A program made the position numbers and the translations under genes. Shown piece by piece: positions 8,562 to 17,425 of a stretch of DNA of 64,000 bases (position 1 is its first letter; every line of letters starts with the position of its first letter). The notes under the pieces are model-generated. The model ran no database searches. It had not been told where the DNA came from and worked only from the letters and a program-made list of their open reading frames with translations. This DNA comes from Pseudactinotalea suaedae. Its GTDB lineage: Bacteria; Actinomycetota; Actinomycetes; Actinomycetales; Beutenbergiaceae. The DNA is taken from contig NZ_WNXY01000008.1 in the NCBI RefSeq assembly GCF_009733815.1, positions 124,001-188,000 on the forward strand. Reading direction: 5' to 3'.

Positions 8562-9416
8562 ATGGCGGTCACCGCACGCACACGTGGGCGCTCCCAGGTG
8601 GGGCAACGGATCGGTCTCTGGATCGGGCTGACGCTGGGCGCCGTGTTCGCCGGCTTCCCGGCGCTGTGGATGCTGCTGAGCTCGATCAAGCCGAACACCG
8701 AGATCTTCCAGTTCCCTCCCACGTTCCTGCCCGAGACGTTCACCCTCAGCGCCTACACCGACATCCTCACCAGCTCCGAGAAGCTGCGGTTCTTCCTCAA
8801 CAGCTACGCCGTGGCGAGCGCCGTGGTGCTGCTGACCCTGTTCGCCGGGATCATGGCGGGCTACGCGCTCAGCCGGTTCACGTTCCCGCTCAAGAGCCTG
8901 GTCAACACCGTCGTGATCTCGGTGCAGGCCGTGCCGCCTATCACGCTGCTGATCCCGTACTTCGGGCTCGTGGTCTGGCTCAAGCTGTACGACTCGCTGT
9001 GGGCGCTGATCCTCACCTACATGGTCGCGACCATCCCCTACGCGATCTTGATGATGACGGGCTACTTCAACACCATCCCCAAGGAGCTCGACGAGGCGGT
9101 CAAGGTCGACGGCGGCAGCTCGATGCGCGCGCTGTGGCAGGTGCTCGTCCCGACAGCACGACCGGGCATCGTCTCCGTGGGCGCCTACACCTTCATGGTG
9201 GCGTGGAACGAGTTCCTCTTCGCACTCACGCTGACGCAGAGCCGGTCCAACCGCACCGTGCCGGTGGGGATCCAGCTGCTCATGGGCGAGCACTCCTTCA
9301 AGTGGAGCGAGATGATGGCGATGAGTGTGCTCGGGTGCCTGCCCGTGCTCGTCCTGTTCCTGTTCTTCCAGCGACAGTTTGTCAGCGGCATCACCGCCGG
9401 CGCCGTCAAGGCCTGA
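8562..9416 (+). CDS. Sugar ABC importer permease 2 (CUT1, MalG-type)
   Basis: A 284-residue inner-membrane permease, MalG-like, with a short cytoplasmic N-terminus, about six transmembrane segments and the EAA-type loop ELDEAVKVDGGSSM. It pairs with the preceding permease. It is followed after 34 bases by a class II aldolase, linking import to intracellular cleavage. No ATP-binding gene follows; CUT1 systems of actinobacteria commonly share a remote MsiK-type ATPase, and the same is true of the other two CUT1 importers in this window. Confidence 0.9.
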   Translation: MAVTARTRGRSQVGQRIGLWIGLTLGAVFAGFPALWMLLSSIKPNTEIFQFPPTFLPETFTLSAYTDILTSSEKLRFFLNSYAVASAVVLLTLFAGIMAGYALSRFTFPLKSLVNTVVISVQAVPPITLLIPYFGLVVWLKLYDSLWALILTYMVATIPYAILMMTGYFNTIPKELDEAVKVDGGSSMRALWQVLVPTARPGIVSVGAYTFMVAWNEFLFALTLTQSRSNRTVPVGIQLLMGEHSFKWSEMMAMSVLGCLPVLVLFLFFQRQFVSGITAGAVKA

Positions 9417-9450
9417 CCCGCTTCCGCCACTCAGAGAGAGACACCACCTC

Positions 9451-10374
9451 ATGCTGCTCACCGGCAAGGACATCGTCGCGCCCGCCTACGCCCGCGGGTT
9501 CGCCGTCGCCTCCTACAACATCAGCGACTACGGCATGCTGATGGCGGTGCTCGCCGCGAGCGAGGCGGCACAGTCTCCGGTCATCCTGCTGATCCACCCG
9601 GACGACTGGGAGTTCGTGGGCGACCAGTTCCTCGCCTCGGTGTTCGCCGCGGCCGCCTCGTCCTCGGTCCCGGTGGCCATCCAGCTCGACCACGGCGCCA
9701 CGGTCGAGCAGGCCGCGGCTGCCCTGCGGCACCAGTTCACCTCGGTGATGATCGACGGCTCGCTGCTGCCCTTCGATCAGAACATGGCGATCACGCGCGA
9801 GGTGGTCGAGATGGCGCACCGCATCGGGGTGTCGGTGGAGGGCGAGATCGGCACCATCGGCCCGCGCGACCCGCGCTCGCTCGAGGAGATGCAGGACTTC
9901 GTCTTCGCCGACCCCGAGCAGGCGAAGGAGTTCGTGGAGACGACCGGTGTGGACCTGCTCGCGGTCGCCGTCGGGACCGCGCACGGCGTCTACCCCGCCG
10001 GCTTCGTGCCGGAGCTCAAGCTCGACCTGATCGCGCGCATCAACGACGCCATCGGGATCCCGCTGGTCCTGCACGGCGGGTCCGGCGCCGTGGACGAGCA
10101 GGTCTCACAGGCCGTCAAGCTGGGCATCGCGAAGGTCAACATCTCGGCGGACATGAAGACGGCGTACTTCACCAAGTTGCGGGAGGTCCTGACCGACCCC
10201 GCCCAGCGCGAACCGCTCGACATCTACCCGCCGGCTCTCGCCGTCGTCCAGGACGTGGTGCGCCACAAGGCCGAGGTTCTCGGCTCGGTCGGCGGCGCCG
10301 CGCACTACGACTACCGGCCGGCGGGGATCGGCGAGCGCCGCTGGACCGAGGGCGCCGCGACGGTGCAGCACTGA
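9451..10374 (+). CDS. Class II aldolase (GatY/KbaY-like)
   Basis: A 307-residue zinc-dependent class II aldolase, different from the one at 2755-3759. Family landmarks are QLDHG (catalytic Asp and zinc His), SVMIDGS, the VEGEIGTIG strand, GTAHGVY (zinc His), VLHGGSG (zinc His) and KVNISADMK for phosphate and DHAP binding. These resemble tagatose-bisphosphate or ketose-1-phosphate aldolases of the GatY/KbaY branch. The ATG at 9451 follows a GAGAGAG ribosome site. As last gene of the importer operon it probably cleaves the product of the FGGY kinase, releasing DHAP and an aldehyde. A substrate other than tagatose bisphosphate is quite possible. Confidence 0.87.
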   Translation: MLLTGKDIVAPAYARGFAVASYNISDYGMLMAVLAASEAAQSPVILLIHPDDWEFVGDQFLASVFAAAASSSVPVAIQLDHGATVEQAAAALRHQFTSVMIDGSLLPFDQNMAITREVVEMAHRIGVSVEGEIGTIGPRDPRSLEEMQDFVFADPEQAKEFVETTGVDLLAVAVGTAHGVYPAGFVPELKLDLIARINDAIGIPLVLHGGSGAVDEQVSQAVKLGIAKVNISADMKTAYFTKLREVLTDPAQREPLDIYPPALAVVQDVVRHKAEVLGSVGGAAHYDYRPAGIGERRWTEGAATVQH

Positions 10375-10441
10375 CCTCGCTTCCCGGCCCCAACCCGCCA
10401 CCCCGCCCAGCCCGCCGCCCCGCCCCATCCTGCGGAAAGCG

Positions 10442-10488
10442 CTTTGGGGTGACCGTGGTCCTCCCCATGGACCGAGATCACCCCAAAG
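10442..10488. terminator. Bidirectional terminator between convergent genes
   Basis: An 11-bp perfect inverted repeat (CTTTGGGGTGA, 10442-10452; TCACCCCAAAG, 10478-10488) encloses a smaller GGTCC/GGACC stem. It lies between the aldolase stop at 10374 and the stop of the leftward hydrolase gene at 10515, so it can end transcription from both sides. Confidence 0.8.
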
Positions 10489-10514
10489 GGCGCGATGCAC
10501 GCCCAGTCTGCGGC

Positions 10515-11243
10515 TCACCCCAGCGTGTCGAGCCACTCATCGAGCTCGGTGACGAACCGGGCTGGGTCCTCGAGGTGGAGGTAGTGACCGTGGCCGGGCC
10601 ACACCAGGACCTTCGCCCGCCCTGTCCGTCGTTCGAGATCGGCCGCACTCTCCGTGGAGTAGAAGGCGAGCGTCGGCCGGCGCCGTCCAGCCAGCACGGC
10701 GGCGCTCGCTGATGCGAGCCCGATCGCGCCCGGGTCGAGATACTCGGACCGGAGATAGCTGGCGAACGCCGCCGGGTCCGTCCCTCGGAGGTCGGCGAGG
10801 ACCGAGGCGCGGACCCCCTCGGGAGTCGCCGGGCCGAAGGCACCGTTGACGAATGCCTCGACGGTGGCCAGCGGCGCCCGCTCGACCGAGAGCGCCCACT
10901 CCTCCAGCCTCGCCCGGTCTCGGTCGGGATGCCCGTACGCGGGATCGATCACGGCCTCCGCCACGACCAGATCCGGGCGCGCGACGTGTGCGAGCGTCGT
11001 GACCTGACCACCGAGGGAGTGCCCCACCAGGATCGCGGGACCGTTCGCCTCCAGGTCGGCGACGACGGCCGCGACCCCACCGGGCACGGTCGCCGGCCCT
11101 GGTGCACCTGCGTGCCCCGGGAGATCGATGGCCGCGAACCCACGCTCTCGCGACATGGCTCGGCGGACCGGATCCCAGGACCGCCCCGAGCCGCCCCAGC
11201 CGTGGACGCACAGCAGGCGCGCCGACTCAGCGGCCACGGTCAC
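10515..11243 (-). CDS. Alpha/beta-hydrolase
   Basis: A 242-residue alpha/beta-hydrolase fold enzyme. The oxyanion strand is LLCVHGWGGSG (residues 10-20), the nucleophile elbow is GHSLGG with Ser as nucleophile, and the catalytic His lies in PGHGHYLHLEDP near the C-terminus. A cap of about 60 residues lies between the core halves. There is no signal peptide, so it is cytoplasmic. The substrate (ester, lactone or other) cannot be told. It follows the importer operon in the same direction after a 151-base gap and may be read separately. Confidence 0.82.
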   Translation of the reverse strand: MTVAAESARLLCVHGWGGSGRSWDPVRRAMSRERGFAAIDLPGHAGAPGPATVPGGVAAVVADLEANGPAILVGHSLGGQVTTLAHVARPDLVVAEAVIDPAYGHPDRDRARLEEWALSVERAPLATVEAFVNGAFGPATPEGVRASVLADLRGTDPAAFASYLRSEYLDPGAIGLASASAAVLAGRRRPTLAFYSTESAADLERRTGRAKVLVWPGHGHYLHLEDPARFVTELDEWLDTLG

Positions 11244-11394
11244 ACCTGGTCACGACGCTCGACGGCGGCGGCCAGGTCGGCGAGCGACCGTGTCAGCACC
11301 GGCAGGTCGAGGCTTCTCGGCACGTGTCGTCGAGCGGTCGACAGTGCGGTGAAATCGGACCTGGGCCCTCACCGTTCCCGCGTCCTCGACCGCA

Positions 11395-12963
11395 TCAGGC
11401 CTGCTCGGCCAGGTAGGCGTCAGCCTGGGTGCGCAGCTCCTCCAGCACCTTCTCGTAGCCCGCCGTCTCCATGGCGCGCTTCAGCTCGTCGAGACCGGAG
11501 TCCACATCCTTGGCACCGGCCCACAGGGGCAGACCGAACTCGGCGATCGCCGCCGTGATCTGGCTGTGCTCGGTCTCCACGGGCCCGAGATCGGGGATGA
11601 ACGAGGCGAAGGTGTCCCGCTCGAAGTTGCTGTAGTCCTGAGACCAGGTGAACAGCTCATCCTCGGAGTCGGACATGTCCGCCGCTTTGCGCTCGCGGTC
11701 GACGCGCCAGCTCAGCGCGTAACCCGGGAAGTTGGCGTACTCCCCGATCTGTCGGTACCGGTCGCCGTCGACCAGCTCCCAGTCGGTCCCCTCGATGCCG
11801 TACTGCAGCAGGTCGTGGTTCTCCTGCTTCGACACCCAGTCGAGGACCTGCAGAGCCCGGGCGTTGTCGCTTCCCGAGGCGTTCAGCACCACCATGTTGT
11901 CCGCCTGGAACGTCTGGCTCGGACGTGCGGCCAGACCGTCCGCGAACGGCATCACGTTCATCAGAGAGGCGCCCGGCACCGCCGCCGTGAGCTCCTGCAG
12001 GTGAGCGGACGTGGACGTGCCGTCGGTGATCGCCCAGACCGAGGCCGCGCCGCCGCTGGTGAACTGACCCTTCGCCGTCGCCGTGTCGATGTTGAGCATG
12101 TCGGCGTTGATGATGCCGTCCTCGTAGTACTGGCGCACCCGGCGTAGCGCGTCCACGTAGGGCTGGTGCTCCCAGAACGGCACGAGGTCGCTCGACCCGG
12201 TGCTCGCGGCGTCCGCCGCAGGCACGAAGAAGAGCGAGTCGGAGGAGAAGAACACCGGGATGACGCTCGGGTTCTCCCACCCCTCGGGGAAGAACACGCC
12301 GGTCGGGCCGCCGAGCACGAGCCAGGGGCTGGCGCCGCCGCGGACGAACCCGGGGATGCCCTCGCCCTGGTGCACGTCGTACCAGAACTGCTCGAGCTGG
12401 TCGAAGGAGTCGATCGATCCGCCGGCGTAGGTGTCCACGAGGTCGGCACGGACCGTGTAGTGGTGCAGCCGGGCGGCGCTGTTGACGGCGGGGAGGCCGT
12501 ACACCGTGCCGTCCGGCCACCGGTTCGCGTCGAAGGCATCCTGCGCGATCGTCGCCTGCAGCTCGGGGTAGTCGCCGCTGGCGAAGGCATGGTCGAGTCC
12601 GATGATCGCCTCCGACTCCACGAGCTGCGCGATGTTCAGCCACCGGGCACTGAGCGCGGTGTCGAAGTCCTCGCCGGCGGTGAACTTCAGCAGCGACTGG
12701 CTCGCGTAGTTGGACCACGCGATGAACTCCGGAGCGATGGTGAATCCGAGGTCGGCCTCGAGCTTCTCGTTCACCGCGCCGAGCACGCGGTCCCATCCCG
12801 GCGGGACGTCACCGGGAAGCAGCAGGCTGAGGCTGCCGCCGGAGGTCGAGTCGCCGCCGGCGCCGCCGTTGCCGCAGGCTGCGAGCGCGCCGACGGTGCC
12901 GAGGCCCGCGGTGCCGAGGAGGAAGGAGCGCCGGGACAGCCCAGCATCGTTGATCGCTGCCAT
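11395..12963 (-). CDS. ABC importer solute-binding protein, Tat lipoprotein
   Basis: A 522-residue extracellular binding protein of the long CUT1 type found with LplB/YtcP-like permeases, often for oligosaccharides. The N-terminus has twin arginines (LSRRSFLLG) followed by a hydrophobic stretch and lipobox ALAAC, suggesting export by Tat and then lipidation. Translation starts at ATG 12963 after an AGAAAGG ribosome site. It is the last gene of a leftward operon with a hydroxyacid dehydrogenase and two permeases, and lies 41 bases after the second permease. The ligand is unknown; length and aromatic content suit an oligosaccharide. Confidence 0.88.
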   Translation of the reverse strand: MAAINDAGLSRRSFLLGTAGLGTVGALAACGNGGAGGDSTSGGSLSLLLPGDVPPGWDRVLGAVNEKLEADLGFTIAPEFIAWSNYASQSLLKFTAGEDFDTALSARWLNIAQLVESEAIIGLDHAFASGDYPELQATIAQDAFDANRWPDGTVYGLPAVNSAARLHHYTVRADLVDTYAGGSIDSFDQLEQFWYDVHQGEGIPGFVRGGASPWLVLGGPTGVFFPEGWENPSVIPVFFSSDSLFFVPAADAASTGSSDLVPFWEHQPYVDALRRVRQYYEDGIINADMLNIDTATAKGQFTSGGAASVWAITDGTSTSAHLQELTAAVPGASLMNVMPFADGLAARPSQTFQADNMVVLNASGSDNARALQVLDWVSKQENHDLLQYGIEGTDWELVDGDRYRQIGEYANFPGYALSWRVDRERKAADMSDSEDELFTWSQDYSNFERDTFASFIPDLGPVETEHSQITAAIAEFGLPLWAGAKDVDSGLDELKRAMETAGYEKVLEELRTQADAYLAEQA

Positions 12964-13004
12964 GGTCTTGCCTTTCTGTGGTGGGGAAACGCGTGGAGGC
13001 GAGT

Positions 13005-13946
13005 TCAGCCCTTCGTGGCACCGAGGGTGAGGCCCTTGACGAAGTAGCGCTGCGCGAAGGGGTAGGCGAGGAGGATCGGCCCGATGGTCGCGACCGTCAT
13101 CGCGAGGCGGATCTGGTAGAGCGGCGCTGCCCCGGCACCGGCGAGGTCCTGGGCCATCGACAGGTTCGAGATCATGTTGTGCAGCACGAGCTGCAGCGGG
13201 TAGATGTTCGAGTCGCTGATGAACAGCAGCGCGTGGAACCAGTCGTTCCAGAACGTCACCGCGTAGAACAGTGCGATCACGGCGAGCACCGGCTTCGACA
13301 GCGGCAGCACGATCTGGAAGAAGATCCTCAGCTCGCCCGCGCCGTCCACCCGTGCCGAGTCGAGGATCTCGCCAGGGATCCCCCGGAAGAAGCTCACCTG
13401 CACGAAGACCAGGAACGGCGCCACGACGATCGGCAGGATCACGGCGAACAGCGAGTTGCGCAGCCCGAGCATCTGGGTGACCAGGATGTACAGCGGCACC
13501 AGGCCACCGCTGAAGAGCATCGGGATGTAGGAGAACACCGCCAGGCCGCGGCTCAGGCGTGGCAGTCCACGTGAGATCACCCAGGCGAGCCCGGAGGTGG
13601 CGGCCACCGCCAGCGCGGTGCCGACGACGGTGATGAACAGGGTTGCGCCATAGGCGAGCCACACCCGGGTGCCGGAGAAGATGGCCGCGTAGGCCGCCGT
13701 CGAGAACGGCGAGGGCCAGAAGGAGTACCCGCGCTGGGAGAGCGCGGACTCGGCTGTCAGGGACCCGGCGAGCACCATCCAGAACGGGATGATCGCGGCG
13801 AGCCCGAACAGACCCGCGCCGATGTAGCTCACGGCGGTGAACGCCTCCATGGGGCGGCGAGCCCGACGGCGGGGCGCATCTCGGGTGGATCGGTTCCGCC
13901 CTGCTATGGCTGTGGCCGGATTCGGGGCTGTGCGGGTGGCGCTCAC
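13005..13946 (-). CDS. ABC importer permease (YtcP/LplC-like)
   Basis: A 313-residue membrane permease of the MalG/LplC branch, with about six transmembrane segments and the EAA loop EILDSARVDGAGELR. The C-terminal KGLTLGATKG tail is typical of the subgroup. The chosen GTG start at 13946 overlaps the preceding permease stop (GTGA), the usual sign of translational coupling; an in-frame ATG at 13849 would remove only a basic leader. It pairs with the permease encoded at 13943-14974. Confidence 0.88.
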   Translation of the reverse strand: MSATRTAPNPATAIAGRNRSTRDAPRRRARRPMEAFTAVSYIGAGLFGLAAIIPFWMVLAGSLTAESALSQRGYSFWPSPFSTAAYAAIFSGTRVWLAYGATLFITVVGTALAVAATSGLAWVISRGLPRLSRGLAVFSYIPMLFSGGLVPLYILVTQMLGLRNSLFAVILPIVVAPFLVFVQVSFFRGIPGEILDSARVDGAGELRIFFQIVLPLSKPVLAVIALFYAVTFWNDWFHALLFISDSNIYPLQLVLHNMISNLSMAQDLAGAGAAPLYQIRLAMTVATIGPILLAYPFAQRYFVKGLTLGATKG

Positions 13947-14974
13947 AGGACCGAGCTCTCCTTCGAGTACCGGCGCTGGACGCCCAGCGCGATCATGACC
14001 AGCACGAAGCCGACGACCGACTGGAACAGCCCGATCGCGGCGGTCGTGCCGAAGTCGCCGTACGTGCGCAGGGCGCGGAAGACGTAGGTGTCGATCACGT
14101 CGGTGGTGGAGAACAGGATCCCGTTGTCGCCGACGATGGCGTAGATCAGGCCGAAGTCTCCGTAGAAGATGCGCCCCACACCGAGCAGGAGCAGCACCGC
14201 TCCCGTCGGCTTCAGCAGCGGCAGGGTGATGCGCCATGCCATCTGTGCCCGGGTGGCGCCGTCGATGGTTCCTGCCTCGTACACCTCCTCCGGGATCGAG
14301 GTGATGGCGGCGAGGAAGATCACCGAGAAGTACCCGCCGAGCTGCCAGACCTTGACGATCGTGAGGATCCACGGCCAGGGGCCGGGTTCGGTGTACCAGG
14401 AGACCGAGGGAAGGGCGAACGCGTTGAGGGCGTCGTTGACGATGCCGCCACGGCCACCGACACCGGCCAGGAACGCCTGCAGGAAGATGCTGATCACGAT
14501 CGGCGAGACGAAGTACGGGATGAAGACCGCCGACTGCAGGCCGCGCCGCAGGAGCGTGCCACGGATCTCGTTCAGCATCAGCGCGAGAAGCACGCCGGCG
14601 CCGAGCGTGGCCGTGAGGAACAGGGCGTTCAGCACCAGCGTGTTGAGCAGGATCCGATTCATCTGCCCGGAGGTGAAGAAGAACTCGAAGTTGGACAGTC
14701 CCGCCCAAGGCGATCCGAAGACGCCGTCATTGATGTTGAAGTCCTGGAACGCCACCACCAGGCCGGCCATCGGGCCGTAGGCGAACACGAGGAAGAACAC
14801 GATCGCCGGCGCAGCGAGGATCACCAGCCCGTAGTCCTTGCGACGCCACTGCACACCGCGGCGGCGTCGCGAGCCCACCGGCCCTCTCTCCTGCGGGGTG
14901 CGCCTGGCCGCGCGCGCGGTCGGCTTCAGCTTTCCGGGGGTGGCCGCCCGGGTGTCTTCCGTGGTCCCGGTCAT
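13943..14974 (-). CDS. ABC importer permease (LplB-like)
   Basis: A 343-residue membrane permease of the MalF/LplB branch. An arginine- and lysine-rich cytoplasmic leader of about 45 residues precedes the first of six membrane spans. The ATPase-contact loop is EEVYEAGTIDGATRAQM. Its ATG overlaps the stop of the hydroxyacid dehydrogenase by the ATGA arrangement, and its own stop overlaps the next permease. No ATPase is encoded in this operon. It likely imports the ligand of the Tat lipoprotein encoded last. Confidence 0.9.
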   Translation of the reverse strand: MTGTTEDTRAATPGKLKPTARAARRTPQERGPVGSRRRRGVQWRRKDYGLVILAAPAIVFFLVFAYGPMAGLVVAFQDFNINDGVFGSPWAGLSNFEFFFTSGQMNRILLNTLVLNALFLTATLGAGVLLALMLNEIRGTLLRRGLQSAVFIPYFVSPIVISIFLQAFLAGVGGRGGIVNDALNAFALPSVSWYTEPGPWPWILTIVKVWQLGGYFSVIFLAAITSIPEEVYEAGTIDGATRAQMAWRITLPLLKPTGAVLLLLGVGRIFYGDFGLIYAIVGDNGILFSTTDVIDTYVFRALRTYGDFGTTAAIGLFQSVVGFVLVMIALGVQRRYSKESSVL

Positions 14975-16131
14975 CGCTCGCCCACCTGCTCGAGGACGCG
15001 CGGGGGTCGACCGGAGACGAGCCGCGCGACCTCGTCGACCACGTGCCGTCCGAGCCGGCGGAGCTCGGATCCGGTGGAGCCTGCGATGTGCGGCGTGATC
15101 GTGAGGTGAGGTACCTCCCACAGCGGGTGGTCCTCGGGCAGGGGATCCGGCGTGCTGACATCCAGCACGGCGCGCAGGCGGCCGCGTCGCAGCTCATCGA
15201 CGAGAGCGTCCTGGTCGATCACCTCGCCACGCGCGGTGTTGATGAGGGTCGCCCCGTCACGGAGGAGTGCGAGCTCGTCTCGACCGATCATGCCGATCGT
15301 CTCCAGGGTGACCGGTTGGTGCAGCGTGACGACGTCGCTCCGCCGCATCAGCTCGGTGAGGGAGACACCCTCGACACCGAGCGAAGCGGCGTCCACGTAC
15401 GGATCGTGCAGCAGCACCTCCAGGTCGAAGCCGCGCAGGAGGCGCAGCACCTGACGGCCCACCCGGGACGCGCCGACCACGCCGACGGTGCGGCCGAAGT
15501 TGCCGGTGTGCGCGAACTCGATCTCCCGATCGAGGTACGTACGTCGCTCCCGGTAGAGCCGTTCAGCACCTGTCGCGTCCTTGCCGGCCAGCAGGATCAT
15601 CGCGATCGTGTACTCGGCAACGGGCAACGCGTTCGGCTCGCCCGCGTTGCTCAGGTACAGATCCTTGGCCGACGACTGCTCGGCGAACAGCGTTGCCGCG
15701 GCTCCGCCGGCGTGGACGACGGCCCGCAGCCGCGGCGCGGCCTCCAGCACCTCGGGAGTGATCGGTGGGCATCCCCAGCCGGTGATCAGGATCTCCACGT
15801 CGGGGAGCACCGACCGGGTGGTCGCGGAATCGAGGTCACCCAGGACGGCGCCGCCTGGGACGTCGACCAGCCGAGCGAGCTCGGTCGCGAGGCCGCCGGC
15901 GAACACCAGCTCGGCCAGGTGCGGTGGCGACATCACCACCAAGGCACTGGGTCGCTGGGAGCGGCTCGGTTCAGACACGGCGTGGGTGCTCACGACCGGC
16001 GACGGTGCCGACGCAGTCGACGTGCCGACGTCACGCTGATCGACGTCGCCGCCCGCCGGCCTCTCGAGCCCGTCAGGCGAGGCAAAGAGCGGCCTGGTCT
16101 GGGGGCGGTCGGGTGCCTGCACGGCCTCCAC
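14971..16131 (-). CDS. D-isomer 2-hydroxyacid dehydrogenase
   Basis: An NAD(P)-dependent D-2-hydroxyacid dehydrogenase family protein, up to 386 residues. The Rossmann motif is VVGASRVGRQVL. Catalytic elements are Arg in INTARGEVID, an acidic residue in DVSTPDPLPEDHPL (Asp where most members have Glu) and His in ITPHIAGST. The first 60 residues are low-complexity and not part of the fold, so the true start may be an internal GTG rather than the GTG at 16131. It is first in the leftward importer operon, divergent from the LacI regulator, so it probably acts on a metabolite of the imported compound. Substrate unknown. Confidence 0.82.
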   Translation of the reverse strand: MEAVQAPDRPQTRPLFASPDGLERPAGGDVDQRDVGTSTASAPSPVVSTHAVSEPSRSQRPSALVVMSPPHLAELVFAGGLATELARLVDVPGGAVLGDLDSATTRSVLPDVEILITGWGCPPITPEVLEAAPRLRAVVHAGGAAATLFAEQSSAKDLYLSNAGEPNALPVAEYTIAMILLAGKDATGAERLYRERRTYLDREIEFAHTGNFGRTVGVVGASRVGRQVLRLLRGFDLEVLLHDPYVDAASLGVEGVSLTELMRRSDVVTLHQPVTLETIGMIGRDELALLRDGATLINTARGEVIDQDALVDELRRGRLRAVLDVSTPDPLPEDHPLWEVPHLTITPHIAGSTGSELRRLGRHVVDEVARLVSGRPPRVLEQVGER

Positions 16132-16203
16132 GCTGATTCCTTCCCGGTGGCCGCTTGGGCACCAGCCTCGTTGCTGCGGAGCGCGGTCATCAGATGGAGC
16201 CAG

Positions 16204-16235
16204 GTAACCGTTTACATCTCCAGGTAAACGGTATC
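16204..16235. promoter_or_regulatory. Two LacI-type operators in divergent promoter
   Basis: Two 12-base sites of LacI-family type lie in the gap between the dehydrogenase/importer operon and the lacI-like gene: GTAACCGTTTAC (16204-16215) and GTAAACGGTATC (16224-16235). Both fit a degenerate GTAAACGTTTAC consensus with the central CG. Their starts are 20 bases apart, about two helical turns, so two dimers would sit on the same face. The outer half-sites also form a 9-bp inverted repeat (16207-16215, 16224-16232). Binding by the adjacent LacI protein is a strong inference. Confidence 0.75.
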
Positions 16236-16290
16236 ATGAGGCCTGTGTGCAGCCGATGTCAAGAGCGGCCACACTCGAGGAAGGGACCGC

Positions 16291-17391
16291 ATGACTGGTG
16301 AACGAGCGCGAGGTCGCGGCCGCACCGGGCTGCCCACCATCCGCGATGTCGCTGCCGAGGCGGGCGTCTCGATCGCCACCGTGTCGCGCGTGTACTCAGG
16401 GGATCGACCGGTCATGCCCGATACCCGGGAGCGGGTCGAGGCGGCCGCGCGCAAGCTCGACTTCACGATGAACGCGCACGCGCGTGCGCTCAAAGGAGCG
16501 GCCGACGGTCCGATCGCCGTGCTGATCGGGGACATCATGGGCGCCTCGTTCGCCGCACTGGCCCGAGGTGCTGAGCGCGAAGCTGCGGAGCGAGGCCGCC
16601 TGTGCGTGGTCGGCACGACCGACGCCGATCCCGATCGTGAGGCGGCGCAGGTCCGGCTGATGCGCGAGCACCGAGCCACCGCCGTGATCCTCGTCGGCGG
16701 AGCCTCGGACCTGGCCGAGTACCGCGCACGCATGGACGACTACCAGCGCCTCCTCGCCACCGTGGGGTCCCGCCTCGTCCTGTGCGGCCGACCGGCGCTG
16801 GAGGGCCACGCACCTGACGCGTTGGTGCTGTCCTATAGCAACGAGCAGGGAGCCTTCGATGCGACCGCTGAGCTGCTCCGGAGCGGCCACCGACGGATCC
16901 TCGCGCTCCCCGGCGCCGCCGGCTACAGCACGGCCTCGACCCGCCTGGCCGGGTATCGGCGGGCGCACGCCGAGCGTGGTGTCGCCGTCGACGAGTCGCT
17001 GATCTCGGAGAGCGCCTTCTCACGCGATGCCGGCCGGGCCGCCACCGAGAGGGCACTCGACGACGGTGCCGAGTTCACCGCCGTGTTCGCGGGCTCGGAC
17101 GCCACCGCTTCCGGCGTGCTCGCCGCGCTGCACTCGCGCCGCATCCGTGTGCCGGAGGAGGTCTCGGTCATTGGCTTCGACGACGTGCCCGCGGCACTGG
17201 ACATGCATCCACCGCTGAGCTCGGTCGCCGTGCCCTACGAGGAGATGGGTCGACTCGCGGTCTCGCTCGCCCTGGGCCATCAGGGTGAACCGCCACCCGA
17301 GCCGACCATCCTGCCGACCACTCTCGTGCTCCGAGGCTCGACTGCGGGGGCACCCCAGTCAGCGCCCGATCGGGCGCCGCGAGCCCGGTGA
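16291..17391 (+). CDS. LacI-family transcriptional regulator
   Basis: A 366-residue LacI/GalR repressor. The DNA-binding helix-turn-helix is TIRDVAAEAGVSIATVSRVY at residues 16-35, followed by the hinge helix (NAHARALKG). The rest is a periplasmic-binding-protein-like sensor domain with the typical VSVIGFDDVP strand near residue 290. It starts at ATG after an AGGAAGGG-type ribosome site. It is divergent from the dehydrogenase and importer operon, with two operator-like sites between them, so it probably represses that operon and itself until an imported sugar or derivative binds. Confidence 0.9.
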   Translation: MTGERARGRGRTGLPTIRDVAAEAGVSIATVSRVYSGDRPVMPDTRERVEAAARKLDFTMNAHARALKGAADGPIAVLIGDIMGASFAALARGAEREAAERGRLCVVGTTDADPDREAAQVRLMREHRATAVILVGGASDLAEYRARMDDYQRLLATVGSRLVLCGRPALEGHAPDALVLSYSNEQGAFDATAELLRSGHRRILALPGAAGYSTASTRLAGYRRAHAERGVAVDESLISESAFSRDAGRAATERALDDGAEFTAVFAGSDATASGVLAALHSRRIRVPEEVSVIGFDDVPAALDMHPPLSSVAVPYEEMGRLAVSLALGHQGEPPPEPTILPTTLVLRGSTAGAPQSAPDRAPRAR

Positions 17392-17425
17392 CGCCAGGAT
17401 CCGGCTGCACAAGTGACGTGGTGAG

